64,000 nucleotides of DNA from Schistosoma haematobium (lineage: Eukaryota; Platyhelminthes; Trematoda; Strigeidida; Schistosomatidae): contig NC_067195.1 of assembly GCF_000699445.3 (NCBI RefSeq), positions 64,104,591 to 64,168,590 of the forward strand. Direction: 5' to 3'. The notes under the pieces are model-generated. The model was given only the letters and a program-made list of their open reading frames with translations. It did no database searches and was not told where the DNA came from. This document shows positions 43,593 to 55,140 of the stretch, one piece after another (the first letter of the stretch is position 1; each line of letters opens with the position of its first letter). A program made the position numbers and the translations under genes.

Positions 43593-44560
43593 GTTTTTAT
43601 TAACAGTAACAGTATTTTATACTTAGTTATTATTTCTGTATTTTCTGAATAAAGAAATCATAAATTTCCTCAATGAGTAATAAAAACCATTTTAAAAGTT
43701 ACGGATTCATGTTGGAATTTAAATTACAAACATTCATGTTTCTGACAAGGATAATACTAATGAAAACTGAATTTGTTGTCTTTCAGCATATTTATTCCTG
43801 AAAGTTACTTTTCTATTATTAGGTTATACTCTTATGAGCTGTTTGCTTCGTGAGTTTCATATTCATTGACAGATATTCTCTTCTTAATAATCAAATTTAC
43901 TATCTAACCTGTTACCGAAAGATAAATTAACTTGTTTTCATGTTACTGAGTTGAAAAGTTTTAAGCATATAACTAAAAATTTATTTTACATGATTGTCAT
44001 CTAAATAATTATTCAGATTAGTTTCACAATATTTGGGCGCCGAGTTAATGTGAATCATTAAAGAGGAATAATATATATTTGTAAAATCTCAGCGAAAGAA
44101 TTTGAAGTAATTCCAACGTTTCGCCTGGCAATCTGGTCCAAGCTTTTTCATCATTATTTACTTAAAACAAACCAGTGTAGATAAGTTTCGATGATTATAC
44201 AACAAAGTTCTTGTTTATTTAAGTAGGAGTTCCTTTTAATAAGGTTAACATTTGTATTTATTTTAATAGCTGATATTTCTAAAGAGCTGCTTCTTCGAAA
44301 TTAACTAACCAATAAACTATATTATATTTAATTAGTCAAAACAATGAAAGCAGTCACTCAATCTTTTTATCTGTAATTGATCTGATTTAGAACTAACTAG
44401 TCGATGTGAAAGGTAAAGTGTTTTCAGTTATACATATTTTGTGTATATTTTATTTAAAATCGATATGACCAACCAAAATTGGACTTGAATGTAAGCTGAT
44501 TTTTATATTCTTGATGGCAAAATATCATATCTTTTACGATGATGTAATTATAGTGAATCT
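43593..44560. other. AT-rich stretch with PLE-type LTR scrap
   Basis: At 44.07-44.16 kb the minus strand has CTTGGACCAGATTGCCAGGC, GAAACGTTGGAATTA and TTTACAAATATATA, matching the PLE-type hammerhead region at 63.12 kb (GACGAAACGTTGGAATTATT). C3 is lost. The rest is unrecognised. Confidence 0.45.
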
Positions 44561-44831
44561 TACTCCGCCTGTAGCTCTTCTAGAGTTACTGCCGGTCCTA
44601 GGCCCGGGTAAAGGAGAAGGGTTGAGCATGGGGTTAGTGACTCTATCTCGTAGAAAACCAACTGACTAAAAAAAAGCTAACCAAAAAAATTAATTCAAAC
44701 CACTTAAAATTTGTCCTGGGAGTTAGAAGGTCTTCATTTAGAAGAATTATGACGTCTCATGATGAAATCCGAGATTCTTCGGAAGTCACGAGGTCCATAC
44801 CCCTTCTAACAACCAGAGCAACAATTCATAT

Positions 44832-45560
44832 AGGTACGTGGAACGTCCGAACAATGTGGGAGACCGGGAGGACCAGTCAAATAGCAACGGAAATCAAGAG
44901 ATACAGGTTGGCGGCACTCGAAATCATCGAAACCCATTAGACCCAAACTGGACAGCAAAGGTTAGATACGGGAGAGATGATGCTGTACTCCAGTCACGAA
45001 GAGAAAAATACTCCAAACACGCAGGGAGTTGTGCTGATGCTTTTCAAAGAAGCTCGAAATGAACTAATCGGATGGCAATCTCATGGATCGAGAATCATCA
45101 AAACATCATTCAAAACAAAGAAGGAGGTGATCACAATGCATATTATCCAATGTTATGCACCCACCAATGATAGCAACGACGACATTAAAGATCAATTCTA
45201 CGAGCGGCTGCAGTCAATCATAGAGAAGTGCCCAAGAAAGGACCTCCCATTCTGATGGGAGATCTAAATGCCAAAGTCGGAATAGACAACACCGGATATG
45301 AAGATATCATGGGAATACATGGACTGAATGGGGGGGGGAAATGAACGAGAGTGGCGAGAGCTTTGCGAATCTGTTTGCATTCAACAAATTGGTTGTAGGT
45401 GGCACTATATTCCCCCACAAACTCATACACAAAACTACAAAGGTTTCACTAGATCACACTACAAAGAATCAGATGGATTATATCTGTATCACTAAAAAGT
45501 TTAAAATATCAATAGATGTAAGAACAAGGAGAGGAGCTGACATAGCTTAAGATCACCACC
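44832..45560 (+). pseudogene. RTE endonuclease domain, broken
   Basis: APE-type endonuclease part of the element above: first catalytic-region motif TWNVRT, middle YAPTND and GDLNAKVG, last DHH motif. These conserved residues would nick the target DNA strand. Interrupted by a stop after ETH (44938), by the frameshift just before MGDLN, and by a G9 homopolymer. Confidence 0.85.
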
Positions 45561-45952
45561 TGGTTGTGGCCAAGATAAAAATGAAGCTAAAGAGGCATTA
45601 GACAACTAGACAAACAGTATTACGAAGGTTCAATACTGACTTCCTTCGACATACTGACAGACTCAACCGATTCAAGACAGCTCTCAACAACAGGTTCCAA
45701 GCCTTACAAAATCTACTCGAAGAAGGGAAAACTACTATGGAAAACGACTAGAAAGGGATCAAAGAAGCACTAATTTCGTCGTGTCAGGAGGTTCTGGACA
45801 GCAAGAAGCATCATCATAAGGAATGGATCTCTATAGAAACACTGTACAAGATCAAAGAAAGGAAGAAGAACAAGAAGACAACAATTAACAACAACCGAAC
45901 ACGAGCAGAAAAAATCCAAGCACAAGCTGAGTACATAGAAGCAAACAAGCAA

Positions 45953-47765
45953 GTGAAGAAGAGCATTAGAGCCGACAAGAAGAAATACGTGGAAGAACTA
46001 GCAACGACGGCAGAGAAAGCTGCTAGAGAAGGAAATATGAAACAGCTTCACGATACAACGAAGAAACTAGCAGGGAAATATATTAAACCAGAGAGGCCGG
46101 TCAAAGACAAAGAAGGCAAGCCAATCACCGAAATTCAACAACAGCAGAACAGATGGGTAGAATACTTCGAGGAACTCCTGAATAGGCTGGCTCCAATGAA
46201 TTCACCGGACATCAAAACAGCACACATAGATCTTCCTATAGATGTCAATCCACCAACGACGGAAAAAATCAGAATGGTCATCAGACAAATCAAGAACGGG
46301 AAAGCAGCAGGACCTGACAACATACCAGCCAAAGCACTGAAGTCAGACATCGAAGTAACTACAAACATGCTTTACCTTCTATTCAAAAAGATTTCGGAGG
46401 AAGAACAGGTACCGATGGACTGGAAAGAAGGACACCTCGTCAAGATTCCAAAGAAAGGAGATCTGAGCGAATTTGAAAACTACAGGGGCATTACACTACT
46501 GTCAATACCAGGGAAGGTTTTTAACAGAGTCTTGCTGAACCGGATGAAAGACTCAGCAGACGACCAACTCCGAGATCAACAAGCTGGATTCCGTGGGAAT
46601 CGATCGTTCACAGACCAAATTGCAACACTACGGATCATCGTCGAACAGTCAGTAGAGTAGAACTCGTGACTATACATCAACTTCAGTGATTATGAAAAGG
46701 CGTTTGACAGTGTAGATAGGAGAACATTATGGAAACTTCTTCGACACTACGGAGTTCCTGAGAAGATTGTCAATATTACCTGGAACTCATACGACGGACT
46801 ACAGTGCAAAGTCGTGCATGGAGGACAGCTGACAGATGAATTCCAAGTAAGGACTAGAGTCAGATAAGGCTGTTTACTCTCTCCCTTCCTCTTTCTTCTG
46901 GTGGTCGACTGTATTATGAAGACCTCGACATCTGAAGGAAAACACGGATTACAATGGACAGCTCAGAATCAATTAGACGATTTGGACTTCACAGATGACC
47001 TAGCCATCCTACCTCATACACATGAACAAATGCAGATAAAAACAGCCAGTGTAGCAGCAGTCTCTGCACTAGTAGGCCTCATCATACACAAAGGGAAAAC
47101 CAAGGTCCTGAAATACAACACGGAGAACAGCAATCCAATCACTCTTTGTGACGAAACTCTGGAATATGTAGAATCCTTCACACATAATCAGTGAACAAGG
47201 AGGTTCAGATGCAGGCGTAAAGACGAGGATTGGCAAAGCAAGGGCTGCATTCCTACAATTGAAGAACATATGGAAATCAAAACAACTTTCAACCAATATC
47301 AAAGTGAGAATCTTCAATACGAACGTCAAGGCAGTTCTACTGTACGGAGCTGAAACTTGGAGAACTACAACAACCATCATCAAGAAGGTACAAGTATTTA
47401 TAAATAATTGTCTACATAAGATATTGAACATCCGTTGGCCGGATACCATCAGCAACAGCCTTTCGTGGGAGAGAACAAATCAGCTTCCAGCTGAAGAAGA
47501 AATTAGGAAAAGACGATGGAAATGGATAGAACATACATTACACAAATCATCAAACTGCATCACGAGACAAGCCCCAACTTGGAATCCTGAAGGGAAGCGG
47601 AAAAGAGAAAGGCCTAACAACGCATTACGTCGGATAATAGAAGCAGATATGAAAAGGATGAATAGGAACTGGAAGGAGCTGGAAAGGATTGCCCAGGACA
47701 GGATTGGATGGAGAATGCTGGTGAGCGGCCTATGCTCCTTCACGAGGAGTAACAGGCGTAAGTAA
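45953..47765 (+). pseudogene. RTE reverse transcriptase domain, broken
   Basis: The longest open stretch (45953-46660, 235 codons) covers a lysine-rich linker and RT motifs up to TDQIATLRIIVEQ. Later segments 46901-47194 and 47259-47765 hold the catalytic box and the C-terminal region in other frames. First catalytic aspartate preserved (YEKAFDSVD), second box altered (FTDD). Confidence 0.9.
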
Positions 47766-47769
47766 GAGT

Positions 47770-49699
47770 AAGTTACATGATCGTAAATCATTTGCAATAA
47801 GAGCACCTATCATACGCTGAAAATCAGTAGGTTGTTGTATCGATTATTTTTAGTTTATTTGTTAGTAATCTCAAAAGTATGTATTTTTAATTCGCAACAG
47901 TAAAAATATGTAACAACTAGACTGATGCATATTCTTAGGTGTAATTTTCCGAAATATTATGTTTGGTGGTGTATCATTGAAAAAAAACGGGATAATTTGA
48001 GATAAATGTATCTATGACTCTGAAACATTTTCGTCTCCCGGAGATCCCCTGAAAGTTTAAGCACTAATTTGAAATCCAGTAGTCAGTATATCCAAATAAA
48101 TCAATTCATCATACAGTATTAAAATCATCCGATTCTTCAGATGTTAACAGTTCCACTCTTGTTATGAGTTAACTTCATCAGCCATGACTTCCAACTAAAA
48201 ACTTTAGGAAGTCATTCAAAAACAGTAAGAATTCGAGTTCTATTTCAGGAGGGATTATGAGTTCCTGTTATGAAAAATGATTCAATTAGGACAAAAGAAC
48301 CGTTCAATACTCCATTATGTAATAGATAGTACTCCAGATGATATCAGTCACACTATACACCATAGTAATCCATGAAACACCCACATAATCAAACTATAAC
48401 ATACTTTTATCAAAATCTGAATTTCACACCGCATGTTTCCAAAAAAAAAGAGAAAAAAATTACATCATATAACTATCAGTCGAAAAATATATTTTTATAG
48501 CAACTGTCTACCAAAATATAAAATGCTATTAGTATTTATAAAACTTAATTATTATGAAAATCTTAATAAACTGACGCAAGTTTTGTAATCGAATTTACTA
48601 ACAAAGTAATTTGTTTAATTAAATTTAACGATGAGAAAAAGTTATTTTATCTTCTTTTTTTAAAACAAAAAATAAAAACAAAACAAAGATAAAACACAAC
48701 TCATCTGCATATTTAATACCATTGAATAATTAATCTAATTTGCTTGTTTTTTTCTCTATTGTTGTCGCTGTTGCTGTTGTTGTTCTTGTTGTCGTTGTTA
48801 TTGTTGTTGCTTAGTCGTATCAACTGAGTGAAATAAAATAAATCTAACTGTAATTAGTGAATACATTTTCAAATGGTAACAGTAATTTATTAAACTGAAA
48901 TTCAGATTAAAGTAACGTTTGTCAGTTGAATCTCATTAAAGATTACAAATTATTTTTTTAATTTTTTTTCTTTCACTTTAATTAATTACTACAAAAATAA
49001 ATTATTTTTATTCTGTTTTTCTCTTTTTTTGATTTTTTTTGAAAAATATGAGTAGAAGTAATTTGTAAATCAATTTTTTTGTATCGTTTCTTTTCTTATT
49101 TTTTTTTCCTTTATTTTTTTTAATTTTTCTTGTCATATATAGAATTTAGAACAATAAGTGAGTATTTAAACAATAATAGTTGATGAATAAATAATGTCAA
49201 TAGTCAATCATATAGTGTAATAAATACATAGAAACTCTTGTTTTAATCAAATCATTTATTGATTATTACTGGTTATTAATCATAGTTATATTCATTCATA
49301 AAAATTAAAGTGATGAATTGTATCCATGTCAAAATATAGATATATCAGTAAGGAGAAAAAACATCTCATTAAAATATTTTGCATAAGGGAAAATGTATTA
49401 TTATTATTATTATTATTACTGATGGACATTTTAATATAGAAGTAAAATGACAGTCAGACTAATAAATGTGAGTGAAATAAAATGTCTGGTAATCATATAG
49501 CATGTTATGCATCAATATAGCACTCATCCAAATAAGGTATACATATGTATACATGTCATTCAATCTAGAAAGTATGGCGAAAACATTGTCTTGATACAGG
49601 TGTACTACTTTTCTTGAAATATTATTTTTATAAAATTGTAACGATCAATGAATTGGAGGATAAATACTTGGTTAATTCAAACCTTACTTCACCATTTTG
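47770..49699. other. AT-rich stretch with simple repeats
   Basis: (GTT)n/(GCT)-like run at 48761-48812 and (ATT)n at about 49400-49420. T-rich tracts around 48.95-49.13 kb. No gene supported. Confidence 0.45.
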
Positions 49700-50240
49700 G
49701 AGTCACTTACTATCGGTAGTCTGTAGATGGATTAAAGTACATCGTATAAACTTGCACTTTGTTACCAAGAACACGAGTGGAGATGATCGAATGTATCCGA
49801 GCATAAAGTGACAGAGCATCTCAATAAAATCTGAGAACCATATAGTAAATCGTTGATTTGCAAAATATCAATCCATCATCTCAAACTTGACTGTTCCAAT
49901 TGCAAACATGAATCCATTGTCTCAGCTTTCATTGTTCATGCGTTTTCATACCAATTGCGTTTCGTTCCCGTTCTTTCATCATCGACCTTCTATTGAAATA
50001 CATTCTATGCCTGACCACCGTTATATACTATTTGTGTGGATATAAGTAATCCACACCACACTCGTCCCTCCTTTAAAGCATTTGTTCTTGCGGTAGTTCT
50101 GCTCTACGTGCCACTTTCCTCTTCTCTGCAGTCTGTGCCACGCTCTCCATCAAAATGTCGAGTCTGTGGCGCGCTGATTTCCATAGCTCCAAAATAGGAT
50201 TTAGTATATAAGACGATCAACATTTAACCACATATCTAAT
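49700..50240 (-). mobile_element. Possible LTR-element 3' end with coding remnant
   Basis: On the minus strand, about 50230-50081 is open and reads ILELWKSARHRLDILMESVA then QTAEKRKVARRAELPQEQML and stops. It is about 50% GC, strikingly above the flanks. Downstream, TGTGGTGTGGATTACTTATA to about 49.70 kb looks like a repeat (LTR-sized, 350 bp) including GATGATGAAAGAACGGGAAC. I could not assign the protein; it could also be a host exon or another repeat class. Confidence 0.35.
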
Positions 50241-50596
50241 AATTAATCCTTATATAAAAAGTTTTTTAGTCATAAACAAGTAAACAATCTATTACTTAAT
50301 TACTGTGTTATGCTATATAAATAAAATATGTAAAATAAACTTTATTTTTTATTAAATATTACGATTGCAAAGTAGGCGAAAGTAACCAACAGCCATTGAA
50401 CATTAACTGAGATGAATAAACAAAGTTAACTATAATTTACTTTCACATCCTTCACTAAGGAGTTCAGTAAACAAAAAAATTGTTTACTATCTCAAGTAGT
50501 TTTATTATTAGCATTATTACTCTGGTCTTTGAAAAAGATGACAGTGGAACTCATTTCTTCAAAATACTATCAAACATGTTACAACATTATAAGCAA

Positions 50597-50720
50597 ATGT
50601 AGATAATGGCTAGCAGTGGGGTCGAGGACGTGCGCTTCCTCCCATTTGAGATTCGTCAGCTGGATGTACCGAATCCAAAGGTTAAAGTTCACCCCGAGAC
50701 TCGAACCTGTACTGATCAGT
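50597..50720 (-). repeat. Family B ribozyme segment, opposed partner
   Basis: Minus strand: core CTGACGA intact (N7 = C), stem I ATCCAG against CTCGAC partly broken, stem II TCTC/GGGA still possible, GAAG instead of GAAAC, GCGCACGTC. Most of the core survives but A15.1 has changed, giving a G-U pair. Followed by a B-box-like GGTTCGAGTC. Confidence 0.7.
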
Positions 50721-50769
50721 TTCAGTTCTAAACACCAAGGGGAAAACTCAAACAACTGAAGTGGGTTAA

Positions 50770-51095
50770 ATTTCACCTCTTTGCACAACCAGTGACTATC
50801 TGAATTCAATAACTAAGTAGGTAACTCGATGGTGTTTGAAGCGAACGGTAGTGTGTTCGAGCCGTGGAGTGAACATCGACTCTTGAATACGATACATCCA
50901 ACCGACGAGTCTTATATAGGACGAAACGCGCTTGCTGGATTTGAGTGTTAACCACTATCCCTTTTTTTGCCTATAATGATTGTGAATGAAGGCAATATCG
51001 AGTCAATGCACACACGATGCACATATACCAACAAGAGACTAATCAATTGCAGTCCTAAACAACAATCGGAAGATACAAGCAAACAACAACAAGTG
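50770..51095 (+). repeat. Family B (SM-alpha-like), complete order
   Basis: tRNA-like part (AACTAAGTAGGTAACTCGAT, B-box-like TGTTCGAGCC), ribozyme (CCGACGA, U4 lost; stem II GTCTTATATAGGAC; GAAACGCGC), linker CACTATCCCTTTTTTTGCC, and full tail to CAACAACAAGTGAA. This copy fixes the normal order of parts, from which inverted copies can be recognised. Confidence 0.85.
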
Positions 51096-52977
51096 AATGG
51101 TAGCACATTTTTCAACAATTAAGATATTTCTTTTGATATGTTCATCACTTTCCTCGTAAATTCCTTGTTAATGATAACAATGACGTGAAATGTATAAACC
51201 AGAGAACAAACTGTAAATTTAGAATGATGTGGTTAATATAATATAAATTATTATTTCTACAATTATTATTAAACATCAGTCGAAATGAAATGGTGACAGA
51301 TTCAAAAATAAAATATGCGAATATTTTTCTCTCATTCTTCTTTTTCACTTTTGACATAATGATTCTGGTCAGTTATGCGCCTTCTGTGTTCCACAGCTCT
51401 TTGTATTGTTTGAACCAATGACATTTATTTTGACCGTTACTGAAGAAATATTGGTTTCATTCGTATTGTGTTGATGAGTGAATTTGTAAACGCTCATGAG
51501 TATGTTTTAAAATGTGTATGGGTTATCAATGTAAATGGATTAAGTCATAATTACAGCTGGGATAGAAATATATTTGATTGAAAATTGATGTGATTCATTT
51601 ATTCTATATTATGAGTGACTAGATGATTCTTCTAATATGAAGCCGAATCTATGCTATTAAGATGTATAGATAAACAAATACGCTACAGTACTGTAACGTG
51701 AGCAATCTACATAGGAATCAGAAATCGAGAAAATGGAACTTAGTAGAGAGCTTTTATATCCCCAGAACGAGTTGAGTTTATGATACAAGAAAACAGCGAA
51801 CAAGAAGAGAGTGACCATTTAGATCATTGAAAAGTCAATGTGGTGCTATAAATTAAGAGTCAGCTCGATTCTTCTTTTTCATTATAAATACAATCTGTTG
51901 ACAAAATACTGATATAACTTCGGATGCTTTTATCACTTCCCGTTTTGAAGACGTATAGTCCATACCTTTATGTTTGGGTTGGTCTTGAGGTTCTCTTTGA
52001 CAGTAGTGGTAAACATAGTGGGTTTGCAGTTTCTTGATTAAATATCTGTATTTGGCTAAATGTTATTATTTACCTCTGTGAATAAAGCTGTTTTGGGTTA
52101 AATATGAGTCACATATGCTTGACTGACAGAAAGCTGTGACAGAACTTATATTTTGACTAAGAAATATGCTGTACGGTGTTCGTAAGGTATTGAGGTGGTC
52201 TCATATGATACACTCATTGATTTCATCACCAGCTTGTTCTTTAAATTACATTATTTTCTGGGTTTGATATGCATATCATGGCTATGATGTCTATTACAGT
52301 AGTTCATTAAATCATATTTGATGCGGCAATGGGTTTCATGTGAACATGATCAGGTGGAATGACTTACATTGAAACATAAGTCTTTAGACGATAAAACTTT
52401 CATCTTTTTTCTGGTTAACTTGTTACAGACCTGTAATGCAGCGAATATTGAAAGCTTCAGACTAAGATATAGTTCTCAGGGATATAAGTAAACTTCCAGT
52501 TTACAGTTCCATTAACAATAAACAGAAACAGTATCGTGCTTGGTATTTGTTAACCACTGATATTAATCAGTAGCATCATTGATAGACAATTTAAGGTTTT
52601 GGTCAAAACAATATGGTAAATCACAGTTAATAATTAAAGATGTTTGATAAACAATGTTTCTTTTTCTGCTTTATGTATTCAATGTATGTAAACAGTGATG
52701 TATAATAAATAATGATAATTTAATTTAACTGAATATGTATAATCTCAGTTGCTTTTCATAATCTATCAATGAGTACTGTGTTGGGTTTTTATAATTTTAA
52801 TAAAAGAAAAATGTAGATTTTCATTTTATGACCTTCTCCATTTACAGACTGATGATTATTATCAACCAAGCATATCGAAATAGTCAATACACATTATTTT
52901 AATGACGTAAGATAGAACTATGTTTGTTTTTAACATATAATTCGATTATCAGAATGGGTTTTGTAAAGATTTTTAGA
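51096..52977. other. AT-rich stretch, nothing recognised
   Basis: No feature supported. Confidence 0.4.
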
Positions 52978-53096
52978 AATTTCACTGGTTGAAATCATGA
53001 GTCCCATACTAGGATGAAACAACTGTATAGTGCTTCCAGGTTTTCCATGGTGGTCTAGCTTCAATTGACTCATGATTCCAACCAGTGAAATATAAT
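52978..53096. repeat. Family A palindrome
   Basis: Left end ATTTCACTGGTTGAAATCAT and right end ATGATTCCAACCAGTGAAAT are inverted copies of the family A tail. Between them sits a plus-strand half ribozyme (GAGTCCCATACTAGGATGAA) and the GTGCTTCCAGGTTTTCCATG block. The minus half is reduced to about 25 bp. The ribozyme lacks its 5' core. Confidence 0.85.
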
Positions 53097-53273
53097 TTGA
53101 TCATAAATTCTTTTGGTCAAATAATTCACTTAGTTGGTTTCCAATGTTACCCTTTGAAATTATATATTTTAAATTACCATTAATGCATTATTATGGCAGC
53201 CTGATTGAATATCTGGGCTACCTGTTCCTCCGATCTAGATATTTCATAAAGTCTGTTTTTTTGTTTGTTTTAG

Positions 53274-53564
53274 CACATCATTATGTCTATTGTGCTCACA
53301 ATCTATTCAGGCGCGTTTATGAAAAGTCTACAATCTTTATCTATACGGGATACAAAAAGGTACAATCAGCGACATCATGGTGGCTGGCAATATGCATTGA
53401 AACGAATGAACATTAATCAAATGTGGATTACCGAACTCCTAACATCTAACTGGTCATCATTCAAAATTTATCGTCACAATGGATCAAGATATAAGAAAAG
53501 GAAACTTGTTGAAATACTTTATGCTGAGAATTCTATGTTGTACCAAAAATATAATGTTGAATAA
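53274..53564 (+). CDS. Possible terminal exon, unidentified protein
   Basis: A strong acceptor (TTTTTTTGTTTGTTTTAG, ending 53273) opens a frame that reads through ATG at 53283 for about 95 codons to a stop at 53562. It contains RDTKRYNQRHHGGWQYALKR, NINQMWITELLTSNWSSFKI and KKRKLVEILYAENSMLYQKY, a basic, W/Y-containing, protein-like sequence unlike the chance frames around it. AATAAA at about 53652 fits a poly(A) signal 90 nt downstream. A second overlapping frame (53144-53416) is less protein-like. Upstream exons were not found, and I do not recognise the family. Confidence 0.35.
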   Translation, partial: HIIMSIVLTIYSGAFMKSLQSLSIRDTKRYNQRHHGGWQYALKRMNINQMWITELLTSNWSSFKIYRHNGSRYKKRKLVEILYAENSMLYQKYNVE

Positions 53565-53681
53565 AGCTTATAATAATAATAATAATGATTAGAATGATGA
53601 TCATTATAATGTAGTTTCAACCATTGAAATAATTCTTCATTCGAATTATTGCAATAAAATGTATTAGAATACCTAAGTAGG

Positions 53682-53685
<4 letters not shown>

Positions 53686-53751
<66 letters not shown>
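53686..53751. repeat. (TA)n microsatellite
   Basis: About 66 bp of TA, just after the poly(A) signal of the exon candidate. Confidence 0.95.
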
Positions 53752-53944
53752 CATATTTAAAATCTTGTTAATAAGGTGATAAATCTACCATGTCCTTAAA
53801 ACATTTTACTTGTAAATGAAGTCATTTAAATTGAAATAGGTCGTTCGTTTGAATAATACATTCTCTATTCAATGAACAGTTCACAGCATGAAATATTAAT
53901 CTAAATAAATTTAAATGATTATAAATTTCATAGTTTAAACTACG

Positions 53945-54160
53945 AGGTGGTCTTAGGTAAACCACCATTTAAAATCTGGAGACAGTGAACGCCATAATAA
54001 GATGCTACTCAGGAGTTGACATACATGACCTTGTACCTAGAAATCGGACTCAATGCCTTCAGTCTCGTGAGCGAATGTTTAACATCTAGAATACTGAATT
54101 GAGATTCAGTGGTGTCGGTGTCCGACTTCAGTCAATTACCGATATTGCTCAACCATTATT
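53945..54160 (-). repeat. Family A SINE, old and diverged
   Basis: Minus strand retains traces of all parts: CTGAATCTCAATTCAGTATT region, CGAGACTGAAGGCATTGAGT around the B box, decayed ribozyme and GATTTTAAATGGTGG. No functional core. Confidence 0.55.
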
Positions 54161-54974
54161 CTTTGCATGTGGTGAATATCTGTTAGACTTCTCTGATTAC
54201 AACTTATCATTAAAACTCCAGGAGTTTCATTTTAAACCTATTCACTTGTAAACACATGATTAGTATTATTACATGGGAATTTAAGCGCATTGTAGAACTA
54301 TCAATGCTTAAATCATAAATTGATCCTGACTAAACCATCACTGAAAACTTGTTTGTTTGAATGATACCCTTCACATCAGTTTTTTTGGGTTCATGAACTG
54401 TAATCAATTATTTGGTAAAAACCAATAAGTGACTTCGCAACGTAATAAAGATCACTTTGATTAATTAGGTATAATCCAAGTGAAAATGAAATTATGAATT
54501 ATATAAGTAACACTAGAAAAACGCAACATTAATCTTAATTAAAGAATACTCATGATGGCGTAAAGCTAACGTTGATCAGACTGCTTGTAACTGATGAAAC
54601 GGATTATTGATAATAATAGATGGTTAAAAAGGTTGGTTAACTAATCTGTATTACAAACGATGTCATATAAGAATATTCTATTAATAAAATTCGACAACTA
54701 CCAACATCTTGAACATCTTTATAAAGGTATGAAAATCATTTTGACGTAATGAGGTTTTCAAACACGATACATCACGTAATATGGTAATCATACGTAAAGC
54801 GTGAATAACGTCGTAGCTTTCCTTTGCAACATGATATTTTTTTTACTAACTTTCAAAATTTCAGACTACAATCTTACTGGACCACAATTGACTAGTCATT
54901 TACTATTATTATTTGAGTAAATATTATTCGTTTTCAAGCTCTTGAAATTTCCATCACATTTACGAAATTCATGG
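54161..54974. other. AT-rich stretch, nothing recognised
   Basis: No feature supported. Confidence 0.4.
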
Positions 54975-55140
54975 CCTTATCGTTCTTCTGAACGACATCA
55001 TCAGGTAGAAGTCTACCTCAAGTTTGTGCTGATGATGTCGTTCAGAAGAACGATGAAAGCCCCATGACCAAACCATTCAGCTTAGAGAACAAAACTTCAT
55101 GAAAATCATCCACCTGAGCTAAAAATCTCCACCATCTCAT
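54975..55140. repeat. Family C repeat with perfect 25-bp inverted arms
   Basis: Arms at 54979-55003 and 55030-55054 are perfect complements of each other (each contains CGTTCTTCTGAACG or its mirror), with a 26-nt spacer that contains the short stem GGTAGA/TCTACC. The plus-strand body continues GATGAAAGCCCCATGACCAA to GAGCTAAAAATCTCCACCAT. Non-coding. Confidence 0.8.

Larger units (their letters stand above)
44561..47769 (+). pseudogene. Near full-length RTE-clade (SR2-like) retrotransposon, inactivated
   Basis: Leader 44561-44748, then an AP-endonuclease domain (IGTWNVRTMWETGRTSQIA, QCYAPTND, MGDLNAKVG, NQMDYICI, DHHLVVAKIK) and an RT domain (NGKAAGPDNIPAKALK, GHLVKIPKKGDLSEF, NYRGITLLSIPGKVFNR, DQQAGFRGNRSFTDQIA, NFSDYEKAFDSVDR, GCLLSPFLFLL, DFTDDLAIL), a C-terminal region ([27 protein letters not shown]) and 3' end GGCGTAAGTAA. 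About 3.2 kb, the usual RTE size. Stops at 44938, 45548, 46657 and 46865, frameshifts near 45246, in a G9 run near 45330, and near 47180. The catalytic box is FTDD where relatives have FADD. GC is clearly higher than the flanks. The element copied itself by target-primed reverse transcription in the nucleus; this copy cannot encode a working protein. Confidence 0.95.

Noticed and set aside
48761..48812. GTT/GCT triplet run as possible coding polyglutamine or a CRISPR-like array
   Set aside because: It is an imperfect simple repeat without open frame extension or spacer structure.
55028..55062. CTGATGA, a 7-bp stem and GAAA in family C, resembling a hammerhead
   Set aside because: An extra U separates A9 from the stem, no stem I partner was found downstream, and stem III cannot be placed.
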